NCBI GenBank assembly: GCA_946406355.1
Contig: CAMJKI010000005.1
Span: 1-64,000 of the forward strand
Source: an uncultured Bacteroidales bacterium
GTDB taxonomy: Bacteria; Bacteroidota; Bacteroidia; Bacteroidales; UBA932
Reading direction: 5' to 3'
DNA length: 64,000 bases
Shown here: one piece after another, positions 8,160 to 16,031 of the stretch
Numbering within the stretch: the stretch's first letter is position 1
How the letters are laid out: every line of letters starts with the position of its first letter
The notes under the pieces: generated by a model
Database searches by the model: none
The model's input: only the letters and a program-made list of their open reading frames with translations
Told to the model about the DNA's origin: nothing
Program-made: the position numbers and the translations under genes

Positions 8160-9239
8160 ATGCTTAGTATTCGGCAAGACAGCCTTTTAAGGTTTCAAGC
8201 GCTTATAGACGGTGCCACGCGGATAACCGTCCTGGGACATACGCACCCGGACGGAGACGCCCTGGGCTGCACCGGAGCGCTGGCCGGATACCTTCGCGAA
8301 GTACGGGGAAAAGAGGCCGCCGTGGTTCTGCCGGACACCCCGGCCGACAACCTTCGCTTCATCGTTCCCCCGTCCTGTCCCCTGCTGTGCTATGACAAAG
8401 AGCCCCAGGCAGTTCTGGACTGGATTGCCGGCAGCAACCTGATTGTGTTGCTGGACTGCAACGGCTTCTCCCGCACAGAGGCCTTGGAGCCCTTCCTGAC
8501 AGCCTCCAAGGCCCCCAAGGTACTCATCGACCATCATCTGAATCCGCAGGTACAAAGCTTCAACGTGATTTTCTCCACCCCGGACATCTCCTCCGCCTCG
8601 GAGTTGCTTTTTTGGGTATTGAAAAGTCTGGAGGGCAACGTCCCTTCGGTCACTGAAAAGATAGCCGATGTTCCCTTCGGGACGTCGCCCTCCAGCCCAG
8701 CATACCTGACTATCGGCACCTGCCTGCTGGCGGGGATGACCACGGATACCAACAATTTTGCCAATTCGGTATTTCCCAGCACGCTGCAGATGGCTTCCGA
8801 ACTGTTGGCGCTGGGGGTAGACCGGGACGCCCTGCTGCTGCAACTGTACAGCAGTTACCGGGAAAACCGGGTGCGTCTGTTCGGCCACATGCAGGAGCAG
8901 GAGCTCCGCATCCTGGGCTGCGCCGCCTGCATGATCCTTACCCGGGAGCTGCAACAGCGCTTCGACGTACGGGAAGGCGAGACGGAAGGCCTGGTGAACG
9001 TGCCCCTATCCATTGCCGATGTGCGCCTTAGCATCTTCCTGAAAGAGGACGACAGACACTTCCGCGTATCCATCCGTTCCAAAAAAGGGACATCGGCCCA
9101 ACAGCTGGCCATGCAATACTTCCACGGGGGCGGACACGAGAACGCCGCCGGAGGAAAACTGTTTATCGGCCAGGATATTGCCCGGGCCGATGAAGCCGCC
9201 GCCTATGTAGAATCCGCTTTAAAATCTTTCCTGTCATGA
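8160..9239 (+). CDS. DHH/DHHA1 phosphoesterase (NrnA-like nanoRNase/pAp phosphatase)
   Basis: A 359-residue DHH-superfamily phosphoesterase of the NrnA type, expected to degrade short oligonucleotides and 3',5'-pAp with Mn2+. Metal-site motifs are HTHPDGDALG (near 27-36), LLDCN, IDHHLNP (the DHH motif, about 123-129) and TDTNNF. The DHHA1 substrate-binding domain ends in GGGHENAAGG. It is slightly longer than typical members because a palindromic element is inserted in frame at 8628-8695 (about residues 157-179, LEGNVPSVTEKIADVPFGTS), between DHH-domain elements. The stop overlaps the next start (ATGA). The catalytic motifs are intact, so the insertion is presumably tolerated. Confidence 0.9.
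   Translation: MLSIRQDSLLRFQALIDGATRITVLGHTHPDGDALGCTGALAGYLREVRGKEAAVVLPDTPADNLRFIVPPSCPLLCYDKEPQAVLDWIAGSNLIVLLDCNGFSRTEALEPFLTASKAPKVLIDHHLNPQVQSFNVIFSTPDISSASELLFWVLKSLEGNVPSVTEKIADVPFGTSPSSPAYLTIGTCLLAGMTTDTNNFANSVFPSTLQMASELLALGVDRDALLLQLYSSYRENRVRLFGHMQEQELRILGCAACMILTRELQQRFDVREGETEGLVNVPLSIADVRLSIFLKEDDRHFRVSIRSKKGTSAQQLAMQYFHGGGHENAAGGKLFIGQDIARADEAAAYVESALKSFLS
8628..8695. repeat. In-frame palindromic insertion inside the DHH phosphoesterase gene
   Basis: Arms CTGGAGGGCAACGTCCC (8628-8644) and the complement of CTGGAGGGCGACGTCCC (8679-8695) differ at one base. They enclose a core containing GAAAAGATAGCCGATG. The polA element at 24268-24331 has the same core and layout. Read on the opposite strand, both encode related peptides: GDVPKGTSAIFSVTEG here and GDVPFSVASAIFFAEEKG in polA. 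Confidence 0.75.
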
Positions 9240-9793
9240 AACGTTCCACCTGGCTCACCCTCCTTGTGGCCGGATGCCTGACGCTTCCGGCAGCCTGCAA
9301 CAAAGAAGCCCTGCAGACCACCTACAACAAGCAGGAAACCTATATTGAAGGCTTCATATCGGCCGCCCTCAAGAAGGACACTACCGCTACCGTCACCATT
9401 ACGGACGGCGTGTACCGGCTTACCCAGCACGATACCCTTAACAAGCGGGATTCCCTCCTCTGGGGCGGACGGGTAACCTTGCGCTACGCCTGCTACCTGC
9501 TCACATCCAACTCCATCAGCAACAGCAACCTGGTGGCCACCAATGTGCGCTCCATCGCTTCCGCTGCGGGCTGGACCCTTTCGGACACAAGCCAGTTCCA
9601 TCCTACCACCCTCACCCTGGACAAAACCCTCCTGGAAGGTTTGCGGCTGGGGCTTTACGGCGTTCAGGAAGAGGACGAGGGCTATATCCTGTTCAACGGT
9701 AAATTTGGCTTCGGAAACCACGTCCAAGGCACGATTCCTGCATTATCGGCCCTGGCTTATCATATTTGGATAGACAGCATTGAGAACGAATAA
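9236..9793 (+). CDS. FKBP-like lipoprotein (DUF4827-type)
   Basis: A 185-residue predicted lipoprotein: signal peptide MKRSTWLTLLVAGCLTLPAAC with the lipidated Cys at 21. The C-terminal half looks like a diverged FKBP fold (LLEGLRLGLYGVQEEDEGYI then ALSALAYHIWIDSIE), resembling the 'G.y.l.iP...lIFdVeL' pattern of FKBP peptidyl-prolyl isomerases. The active-site aromatic residues are not clearly conserved, so isomerase activity is doubtful. It overlaps the DHH gene by 4 nt and is followed 1 nt later by a second FKBP-like lipoprotein, so the three form an operon. Confidence 0.75.
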   Translation: MKRSTWLTLLVAGCLTLPAACNKEALQTTYNKQETYIEGFISAALKKDTTATVTITDGVYRLTQHDTLNKRDSLLWGGRVTLRYACYLLTSNSISNSNLVATNVRSIASAAGWTLSDTSQFHPTTLTLDKTLLEGLRLGLYGVQEEDEGYILFNGKFGFGNHVQGTIPALSALAYHIWIDSIENE

Positions 9794-9794
9794 T

Positions 9795-10829
9795 ATGAAA
9801 AAATCCATCATACTCATCACCGCAGCCGCCTGCCTGCTGGCTATCGGCTGCGAGAAAAAAAACAATGACACCACCGGCGCCATCGCCAAGGAATACCTTG
9901 ATCTGTGGATGCAGGAGTACCATCCCGGTGTGAGCGCAAACGCCAACGGTGTTTACATTCTGGAAGATGAGCCCGGCAGCGGCGCCCTTTGGAATAAAGA
10001 CCTCAAATACAGCCGGCTCAACATCACCATCCGCGGCTTTAACGGCAAAATCACCTCCACCGGTCACGAAGAATACGCCAAGCAGCTGGGCACCTATGAA
10101 GTGGGCAATTACTACGGCCCCACCTTCTCCATTCCGTCCAGCGGCTATGCCGGCGTGGAAGCCCTGCTCACCGGTATGCGGATGGGTGGCACCCGCACGG
10201 CGGTAATCCCCGCATGGCTGCTTACAACTGACCGCTACTCTTCACAGCAGGAATACCTGAAAGCCTGCAGCACCGCTTCCAGCCTCATTTACACCATCAC
10301 GCTATGGGAGCAGACCGATGACCTGGAGAACTGGGAACAGCAGGAACTCAGACAATACGTCACAGGCAATTTCGGATCCAGCATCCAAAGCGCCTCTTTC
10401 AACGACGACACCAAGGAAAAAGATATCTATTATTTTGTTTCCGACGTTTCTTCGTTCCAGGAATCGGGGGCTATCGTCAGCGGTCAAAAATTCAAGCTCA
10501 ATTACACAGGCCGCCTGCTGAACGGACAGGTGTTTGACACCACGCTGGAAAAAGTGGCCAAAGATAACGGCATCTACGACAGCTCCCGCACGTATGCACC
10601 GGTTACCATCACCACGGCCGACAGCTACGAGAACTATGCCCTGGACGGCAGCACCAGTATGTTGGACGGCTTTAAAGGCGCCCTGTACATGATGCGTTTC
10701 GTGGGGCAGAAAGGCGTGGCCATGTTCACCTCGTCCCTGGGTTATTCCTCCAGCGGCAGCGGCTCCAAGATTCCGGCCTATGCACCCCTGCGCTTCGATT
10801 TGGAAATCGTTTCAGTAGTCCAGGAATAG
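9795..10829 (+). CDS. FKBP-type peptidyl-prolyl isomerase lipoprotein
   Basis: A 344-residue lipoprotein (MKKSIILITAAACLLAIGC, Cys at 19) with two FKBP-like regions. The first (about 60-150) has FKBP-like spacing: YSRLNITIRGFNGKI, a TFSIPSSGYAGVEALLTGMRMGG loop region and VIPAWLLTT. The second (about 235-344) is the better match: GQKFKLNYTGRLLNGQVFDTT, a DGFKGALYMMRFVGQKG helix-loop and APLRFDLEIVSV. It is probably a periplasmic or surface folding factor. The start at MKKSI (9795) is preferred over an upstream one because it gives a clean signal peptide and follows the previous stop by 1 nt. Confidence 0.85.
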   Translation: MKKSIILITAAACLLAIGCEKKNNDTTGAIAKEYLDLWMQEYHPGVSANANGVYILEDEPGSGALWNKDLKYSRLNITIRGFNGKITSTGHEEYAKQLGTYEVGNYYGPTFSIPSSGYAGVEALLTGMRMGGTRTAVIPAWLLTTDRYSSQQEYLKACSTASSLIYTITLWEQTDDLENWEQQELRQYVTGNFGSSIQSASFNDDTKEKDIYYFVSDVSSFQESGAIVSGQKFKLNYTGRLLNGQVFDTTLEKVAKDNGIYDSSRTYAPVTITTADSYENYALDGSTSMLDGFKGALYMMRFVGQKGVAMFTSSLGYSSSGSGSKIPAYAPLRFDLEIVSVVQE

Positions 10830-10832
10830 TTC

Positions 10833-12233
10833 ATGGCCGGTTCTGCAGTTCCTACCAATCTGGGCACCAAGCCCGTCAAATCCCTCCTGAGGCAATACGC
10901 CGTTCCCGGCATCATCGCCATGACGGCGTCTTCGCTGTACAACATGGTGGACAGCATCTACATCGGCCATATTCCCGATGTGGGGTCCCTGTCCATGTCG
11001 GGCCTGGCCGTCACCTTCCCGCTCATGAACATTTCCACGGCCTTCGGTACGCTGGTGGGCGTGGGCGCCTCCACCATGATTTCCGTTCTGCTGGGCCAGA
11101 AGAACTATCAGGTGGCCAAAAAGGTGCTGGCCAACGAGGTTTCCCTGAATATCCTCACCGGCGTTATCTTCACGCTGGTCACGCTGCTGTGGATGGACCC
11201 CATCCTGCGCTTTTTCGGCGCCAGTGACGCCACCCTCCCCTATGCCCGCAGCTACATGACCATCATCGCCCTGGGCAATGCGGTCACACACCTGTACTTC
11301 GGCCTCAACAACATTGTTCGGGCGTCGGGCAATCCCAAACTGGCCATGGGGCTAACCCTGTTTACAGTAACCTCCAACGCCATTCTGGACCCCATTTTCA
11401 TCTTTGCACTGGGCATGGGTATTCAGGGAGCGGCGCTGGCTACGGTGCTTTGCCAGTGCATGGCCCTGGCCATCACCTTCCGCTACTTCCTGAATCCGGA
11501 ACGATTCCTGAACCTCCCGCGGCAGATCAAAAGCTATAAGATAGACTGGAGAATTGCCAAAGATTCCCTGTCCATCGGCATGGGTCCGTTCCTCATGAAC
11601 CTGGCCAGTTGCATCGTGGTGCTGTTCATCAACCAGCAACTGGTAAAATGGGGCGGAGACCTGGCCCTGGGTGCCTATGGCATCGTAAACCGCATCAGCT
11701 TCCTGTTCGTGATGATTGTGTTCGGCTTCAACCAAGGCATGCAGCCCATCGCCGGCTACAATTATGGCGCCCGCCAATACGGACGCGTACGGGAGGTATA
11801 TTTGAGGACCGCCGGATGGGCCACCCTGGTAACCGTTTTCGGCTTCCTCATCTCGGAGTTCCTTCCCGGACCCACCGCCAGCATTTTTACCAACGACCCG
11901 GAGCTGCACAACCTGGCCGCCCAAGGTCTGCAGAAATTGAATATCGCCTTCCCCATCGTTGGCTTCCAGATGGTAACCACCAATCTGTTCCAGTGCCTGG
12001 GCATGGTGAAAAAATCCATCTTCCTGTCCCTGACGCGGCAGCTGCTGTTCCTGCTTCCGTGCATCTACATCCTTCCTGCCGTACTGGAATCCGAAGCGGG
12101 AGTCTGGTACAGCTTCCCTATTTCCGATACCCTTTCGGCTATCATTACCGCCATCTTCGGCCTGTCGCTGCTGCGCAAACTGGCCAAGCTTAAAGACGGC
12201 GACGATCCTTCTATTTTGGGCAGTCAAATCTAG
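10833..12233 (+). CDS. MATE family multidrug/organic cation exporter
   Basis: A 466-residue inner-membrane transporter with about 12 hydrophobic segments in two homologous halves. MATE landmarks: a first-helix region LLRQYAVPGIIAMTASSLYN and VDSIYIGH, the G-x-x-S/T-rich stretch FGTLVGVGASTMISVLLGQK, and the second-half counterpart MIVFGFNQGMQPIAGYNYGA. It should export drugs or metabolites using an Na+ or H+ gradient; the substrate is not predictable. It follows the FKBP gene by 3 nt and precedes the kinase-like gene by 4 nt, so it probably belongs to the same operon. Confidence 0.92.
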   Translation: MAGSAVPTNLGTKPVKSLLRQYAVPGIIAMTASSLYNMVDSIYIGHIPDVGSLSMSGLAVTFPLMNISTAFGTLVGVGASTMISVLLGQKNYQVAKKVLANEVSLNILTGVIFTLVTLLWMDPILRFFGASDATLPYARSYMTIIALGNAVTHLYFGLNNIVRASGNPKLAMGLTLFTVTSNAILDPIFIFALGMGIQGAALATVLCQCMALAITFRYFLNPERFLNLPRQIKSYKIDWRIAKDSLSIGMGPFLMNLASCIVVLFINQQLVKWGGDLALGAYGIVNRISFLFVMIVFGFNQGMQPIAGYNYGARQYGRVREVYLRTAGWATLVTVFGFLISEFLPGPTASIFTNDPELHNLAAQGLQKLNIAFPIVGFQMVTTNLFQCLGMVKKSIFLSLTRQLLFLLPCIYILPAVLESEAGVWYSFPISDTLSAIITAIFGLSLLRKLAKLKDGDDPSILGSQI

Positions 12234-12237
12234 CATT

Positions 12238-12846
12238 ATGCATACCATCATCAACATCGGCCGGAGTTTCGGCAGCGGCGGCGGATTTGTGGGCCAGGCT
12301 ATCGCCCGGAAACTGGGCATTCCGTTCTACGACAACGAACTCATCTCGCAGGTTGCCGAAGAAAGCGGCTACTCCAAAGACCTGTTCTCGGGAGGGGAAA
12401 AGAAGCGCAGCATCTTCTCGGCTTCCAGCTTCTTTACATCGGGCCGGATGAGTTATCTGGACAGCGCCTATGTGAACGACGACCTCCTTTTCAAGGCGCA
12501 GAGCGACGTTATTCTGAACATCGCCAAAAAGGGAGACGCTGTGATTATCGGCCGCTGCGCCGATTATATCCTGCGAGACCAGAACTGCCTGAACGTCTTT
12601 GTGTGCGCCCCGGAAGAGTACCGCATCAAGCGCCTGATGGAGAACGAGGGTTTGTCGGCCGATGACGCCGAAGCGCTCATGCGCCGCAAGGACCGTACGC
12701 GGCAAACCTACTACAACTACTACACCTTCGGCGCCTGGGGCGTGGCTTCCAACTACGATCTTTGCGTGGACAGCTCTATCCTGGGCATCGACGGAACCGC
12801 CGACTTTATCATTGAATTCGGCCGCCGCGCCGGAAGAATCCGGTGA
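12238..12846 (+). CDS. Cytidylate kinase-like family protein
   Basis: A 202-residue P-loop protein of the cytidylate-kinase-like family (Cytidylate_kin2). The P-loop region is INIGRSFGSGGGFVGQAIA near the start, followed by LGIPFYDNELI. The lid-like segment DAVIIGRCADYIL and the Arg-rich RRKDRTRQTYYNYYT follow. A bona fide cmk is present at 59741, so this copy is unlikely to be the housekeeping CMP kinase; the physiological substrate of the family is unknown. It overlaps the next gene by 4 nt (GTGA). Confidence 0.85.
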   Translation: MHTIINIGRSFGSGGGFVGQAIARKLGIPFYDNELISQVAEESGYSKDLFSGGEKKRSIFSASSFFTSGRMSYLDSAYVNDDLLFKAQSDVILNIAKKGDAVIIGRCADYILRDQNCLNVFVCAPEEYRIKRLMENEGLSADDAEALMRRKDRTRQTYYNYYTFGAWGVASNYDLCVDSSILGIDGTADFIIEFGRRAGRIR

Positions 12847-14081
12847 GCGGGAAAACCCTGATATCGGGCCTGCTGCTCCTCTTTGCGGGGGGCGGCTGTT
12901 CTTTTCTGCTGCGGGGCCAGGCCGATAACACGCCCATGCCCGTGTACAAGGAGTCGCTGAACGAGGCCATCACCAACGACTTGTCGGAGCTTCCGGAACT
13001 GCGACCCATGGACCAGGTGATTGACAGCTTCATGGACTTCTGGAGCCTGCACGGGGCCTCCCTGGCCGTGATGCGTAACGACTCGCTGGTGTATGCCAAG
13101 AGCTACGGCTGGGCCGATTCCACCACCCCCATGACCCCCGGCACCACGCTGCGCCTGGCCTCCGTTTCCAAGCTGCTCACCGCCGTGGGCGTGATGAAGC
13201 TGCAGGAAGAGGGAAAATTGTTCCTGGATTCCCCCGTTTTCGGCCCGCTGGGCATTCTGGGAAAGTACGATTCCTACATCCGGGACGACAATTATTACCT
13301 GATAACCATAGAGCACCTGCTGCGCCACCAGGCCGGCTTCACTTCCCGGGGCGGGGACCCGGTGTTTTCGCCCTACAGCTCACTGGATGCGCTGCTGCGT
13401 CAGCAATTAAGGCGCAACCTGGCTTATGAGCCGGGCACCTGGCAGGAATACTCCAACTTTGGTTTCCTGCTGCTTTCGCTGGTAATAGAAGAGGTGTCCG
13501 GACAATCTTACGAAAGCTTTATGCAGGAGCAGGTCTTTGAACCAGCCCGCTGCCATGGATTCCGCATCGCCGGCAATTACCTGGCCGACCGCCATCCCGG
13601 CGAAACCCGCTACTACATGCAGCCGGACGCCGAAAAGATGCCTTCCTTCGACGGTAAATACGCCCTGGTGGAAAAGTGCTACGGCGGCAACAACGTAAGC
13701 GGTTCCATGGGTGCCGGCGGCTGGACGGGATCGGCCGTGGAACTGGCCCGGATGGTGGCCGTAATTGACGGGAAAGGGCCCCTGCCGGACGTGCTGTCGG
13801 CCTTTACGGTAGAGCAGATGACGCACTACTTTGACCGGGACACCTATTCCCTGGGCTGGAACGACACCAAACCCAGCGGCGAATGGACGCGCTCCGGTTC
13901 TTTCTCGGGCACGCAAGCGCTTATCAAAACCTATCCCGACGGAGAGTGCTGGGTTTTCATTTCCAACACTTCCTCCTGGCGCGGCTCCCGTTTTTCCAAC
14001 AACATCGCCGACCTGTTTGCCAACCTCCGGAGCCGCTTTTCCAGCGCACTTCCCCAGCGGGATTTGTTCCAGGAAGAATAA
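12843..14081 (+). CDS. Class C beta-lactamase-fold serine hydrolase
   Basis: A 412-residue exported serine hydrolase of the beta-lactamase/DD-peptidase (AmpC/esterase) superfamily. The N-terminus is a signal peptide with a lipobox-like GGGC. The SxxK nucleophile motif is ASVSKLLTA, the YxN motif is YSNFGF, and the third motif region is GSFSGTQAL in place of KTG. GAGGWTGSAVELARM is typical of the group. The start is the GTG at 12843 overlapping the upstream stop. It could act on peptidoglycan peptides or esters; antibiotic hydrolysis cannot be inferred. It ends directly against the convergent next gene (stop codons abut). Confidence 0.85.
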   Translation: MSGKTLISGLLLLFAGGGCSFLLRGQADNTPMPVYKESLNEAITNDLSELPELRPMDQVIDSFMDFWSLHGASLAVMRNDSLVYAKSYGWADSTTPMTPGTTLRLASVSKLLTAVGVMKLQEEGKLFLDSPVFGPLGILGKYDSYIRDDNYYLITIEHLLRHQAGFTSRGGDPVFSPYSSLDALLRQQLRRNLAYEPGTWQEYSNFGFLLLSLVIEEVSGQSYESFMQEQVFEPARCHGFRIAGNYLADRHPGETRYYMQPDAEKMPSFDGKYALVEKCYGGNNVSGSMGAGGWTGSAVELARMVAVIDGKGPLPDVLSAFTVEQMTHYFDRDTYSLGWNDTKPSGEWTRSGSFSGTQALIKTYPDGECWVFISNTSSWRGSRFSNNIADLFANLRSRFSSALPQRDLFQEE

Positions 14082-15962
14082 CTATTGGTAGCGGAAAGCC
14101 CGGTAGGAATGGGGCTTGAGGGTGAAGGCCGCCTTTACGGCCGGAGCCTGACGGGAACGGAAGAAAGCGCCGAAAGGATTCTGCTCCTGGGCTGCCGCTA
14201 TTTCTTCGCCGTTTTCCAGGTCTGTAAGCTTGGCAAAACCTTCTCCGCCCACCAGTTTCACCTCTACGGGCGTGTCGTTGAAATTCTCCACTATCACAGT
14301 TTTGTTGTCGTAGAGGAAAACGCTCACCTTGGAGGGGCCTTCCAGATACAGGTCCAGGTCCTTGCTCAGGGTGCGGCGGATTTCGTTGAGCACACCGGCG
14401 GGATAGTCGTACAGATTGCCGAAATCGTCCGGAATAGCCAGCACGTACAGGGTACCCTTGGAATAGAGGGCCCGGTGCAGAATGGGATAGCCGGAAACGC
14501 CGCCTGTGAGCGGCCTGCCGGCGCTGATTACCTCCCAGCTGTCGTTGGTAAGGTACTGGATTTGCGGAATCAGGATATCCTTTTCGCTCTGGCCATATCG
14601 GCCGAAGTCGTTCACCAGGGCCTTGTAGCCGTCGCAGCGGAGCTCGCAAATCTGGGCCAGCTTATCCGGAATGGCATTGAGAAGACCGGTGGTGATAGCC
14701 ACAAAGTTGCCGTCCATCAATTGTTTCTGGATTTTGTCCACAATATCCGGGTCCCCTGCCGCCTGGCGCGTAAGCAGCACCATCTTCCTTCCTTCCGGGA
14801 AGGTGGAATACATGTCCATCGGCAGGCCGATCATACCCAGGTAATTCTGCAGGAATTCCTCTCCCGTGGCGTGGAACACTTTGTACGACTGGATGCCCAC
14901 CGGATTGCCCAGCTGGCCCACCAGTTCGTCGGCCTGACGGAGAACCACATCGGCAATGCGGGCCATGGTGGTGGGAGTTACCGTTTCCTTGCCTTTGGCA
15001 AAGGGGGCCGTCATTTCGTCGTAATTCCAGCTGGTGGTACCGTCCTGCCAGGGGGCGCGGAAGCGGGGATTCAACGCTACGCTCAGGAGCTGGCTGTAGT
15101 CGAAGAGCATCACGTCCCGGCCCTTGGCGATGGCCGTGAGGAACAGCTGTTCGGCATAGCGGTCCATGCTGTTGTAGATACCGCCCGAATCTACCCAACC
15201 GCCGCCGTTGCGCCCTCCGGAAATGTTCTCGAAGTAGCGCATAATATTGTAGCTAAGGTAGTTCTGCAAGTGCTGGTTGCCGGCAGGGTCCCGGGTTTCC
15301 GTCCCCGTCCACACGCCGTCGAAGATTTGCGGCCCCCATTCCAGGTTAAAGCCCAGGCCCTGGAAATGGTCGTACCAGTTGGGGTACTTGATAATCACTT
15401 TCACCTTGGGGTTCACGGCTTTGGCCGGGCCCACCACCAGGTTGCGGCCGGCCTCATTCATGAGCTCCAGACGGTACTGGGTCCAGCTCTTTTCCCCCTT
15501 GGCGGCAATTTCCACATCCTTCTTGCTGCTGGTAAAGAAGAAATCGTCCAGCAGGAATTCGTCAAAGTGACGGGCGGTATGCTCGGCTATCTCCTTTACC
15601 TTGGCCCGGTCGGCCGGGTCTGAGTAGCTGAAAGTTTCAAAGTCGTTGGACTCGTTGATGGTGTAGGTGATGCCGCCGGCCACCTCTATGCCCTGCTTCT
15701 GGAAAAACTTTTTGGCCTTTTCCAGCGTGGCGTCGTCTACAATCAGAAGGTCCCGGTGGGTTTCCAGGTAGATTTTGTCCACGTCCAGCTGGCTGGAAAT
15801 GGTTTTCCAGGAGGATTCCAGCCACTGGGAATCCTTCATCTTTTCCACTTCATAGGCACGCACATACACGGAGACTTTGAAGTTCTTGTGGCCGGCACGG
15901 GCGGGGATGGCGGCGACTGCCACCAGCAGCGGAACCAACAGGGAGATAAGGAGTTTTTTCAT
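14082..15962 (-). CDS. Secreted protein of unknown function, glycosidase-like barrel suspected
   Basis: A 626-residue exported protein: signal peptide MKKLLISLLVPLLVAVAAI ending at ARAG. The first half reads like a TIM barrel: VSVYVRAYEV, VDKIYLETHRDLLIVD, VAGGITYTI, the acidic FDEFLLDDFFFTSSKK, VKVIIKYPNWYDHFQG and FDGVWTGTETRD, i.e. successive strands ending in acidic or aromatic residues. The C-terminal part (VSVFLYDNKTVIVENF, LKPHSYRAFRY) resembles a beta-sandwich that ends many glycosidases. I do not recognise a named GH family, so function is open. The much longer open frame upstream runs antisense through ettA and is rejected; the start at 15962 has a signal peptide and a well-spaced promoter. 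Confidence 0.75.
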   Translation of the reverse strand: MKKLLISLLVPLLVAVAAIPARAGHKNFKVSVYVRAYEVEKMKDSQWLESSWKTISSQLDVDKIYLETHRDLLIVDDATLEKAKKFFQKQGIEVAGGITYTINESNDFETFSYSDPADRAKVKEIAEHTARHFDEFLLDDFFFTSSKKDVEIAAKGEKSWTQYRLELMNEAGRNLVVGPAKAVNPKVKVIIKYPNWYDHFQGLGFNLEWGPQIFDGVWTGTETRDPAGNQHLQNYLSYNIMRYFENISGGRNGGGWVDSGGIYNSMDRYAEQLFLTAIAKGRDVMLFDYSQLLSVALNPRFRAPWQDGTTSWNYDEMTAPFAKGKETVTPTTMARIADVVLRQADELVGQLGNPVGIQSYKVFHATGEEFLQNYLGMIGLPMDMYSTFPEGRKMVLLTRQAAGDPDIVDKIQKQLMDGNFVAITTGLLNAIPDKLAQICELRCDGYKALVNDFGRYGQSEKDILIPQIQYLTNDSWEVISAGRPLTGGVSGYPILHRALYSKGTLYVLAIPDDFGNLYDYPAGVLNEIRRTLSKDLDLYLEGPSKVSVFLYDNKTVIVENFNDTPVEVKLVGGEGFAKLTDLENGEEIAAAQEQNPFGAFFRSRQAPAVKAAFTLKPHSYRAFRYQ

Positions 15963-15987
15963 ATTGTGAGCTACTATATGGTCTTTA

Positions 15988-16020
15988 CAAATATAGTGTT
16001 TTTTTCTATCTTTGCGCAAA
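15988..16020 (-). promoter_or_regulatory. Promoter for the 14082-15962 gene (TTTG-N21-TATATTTG)
   Basis: On the minus strand TTTG (16017-16020) is separated by 21 nt from TATATTTG (15988-15995), which lies 26-33 nt upstream of the ATG. It overlaps the divergent ettA promoter. Confidence 0.55.
16007..16014 (+). promoter_or_regulatory. -7 promoter box for ettA
   Basis: TATCTTTG, 17 nt before the ettA ATG at 16032. It lies inside the spacer of the opposite-strand promoter, so polymerase binding to the two should be mutually exclusive. Confidence 0.55.
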
Positions 16021-16031
16021 GGCAAAAAACC

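Noticed and set aside
12238-12846. This gene as the housekeeping cytidylate kinase
   Set aside because: A canonical cmk with full motifs is present at 59741-60454; this protein belongs to the distinct cytidylate-kinase-like family.
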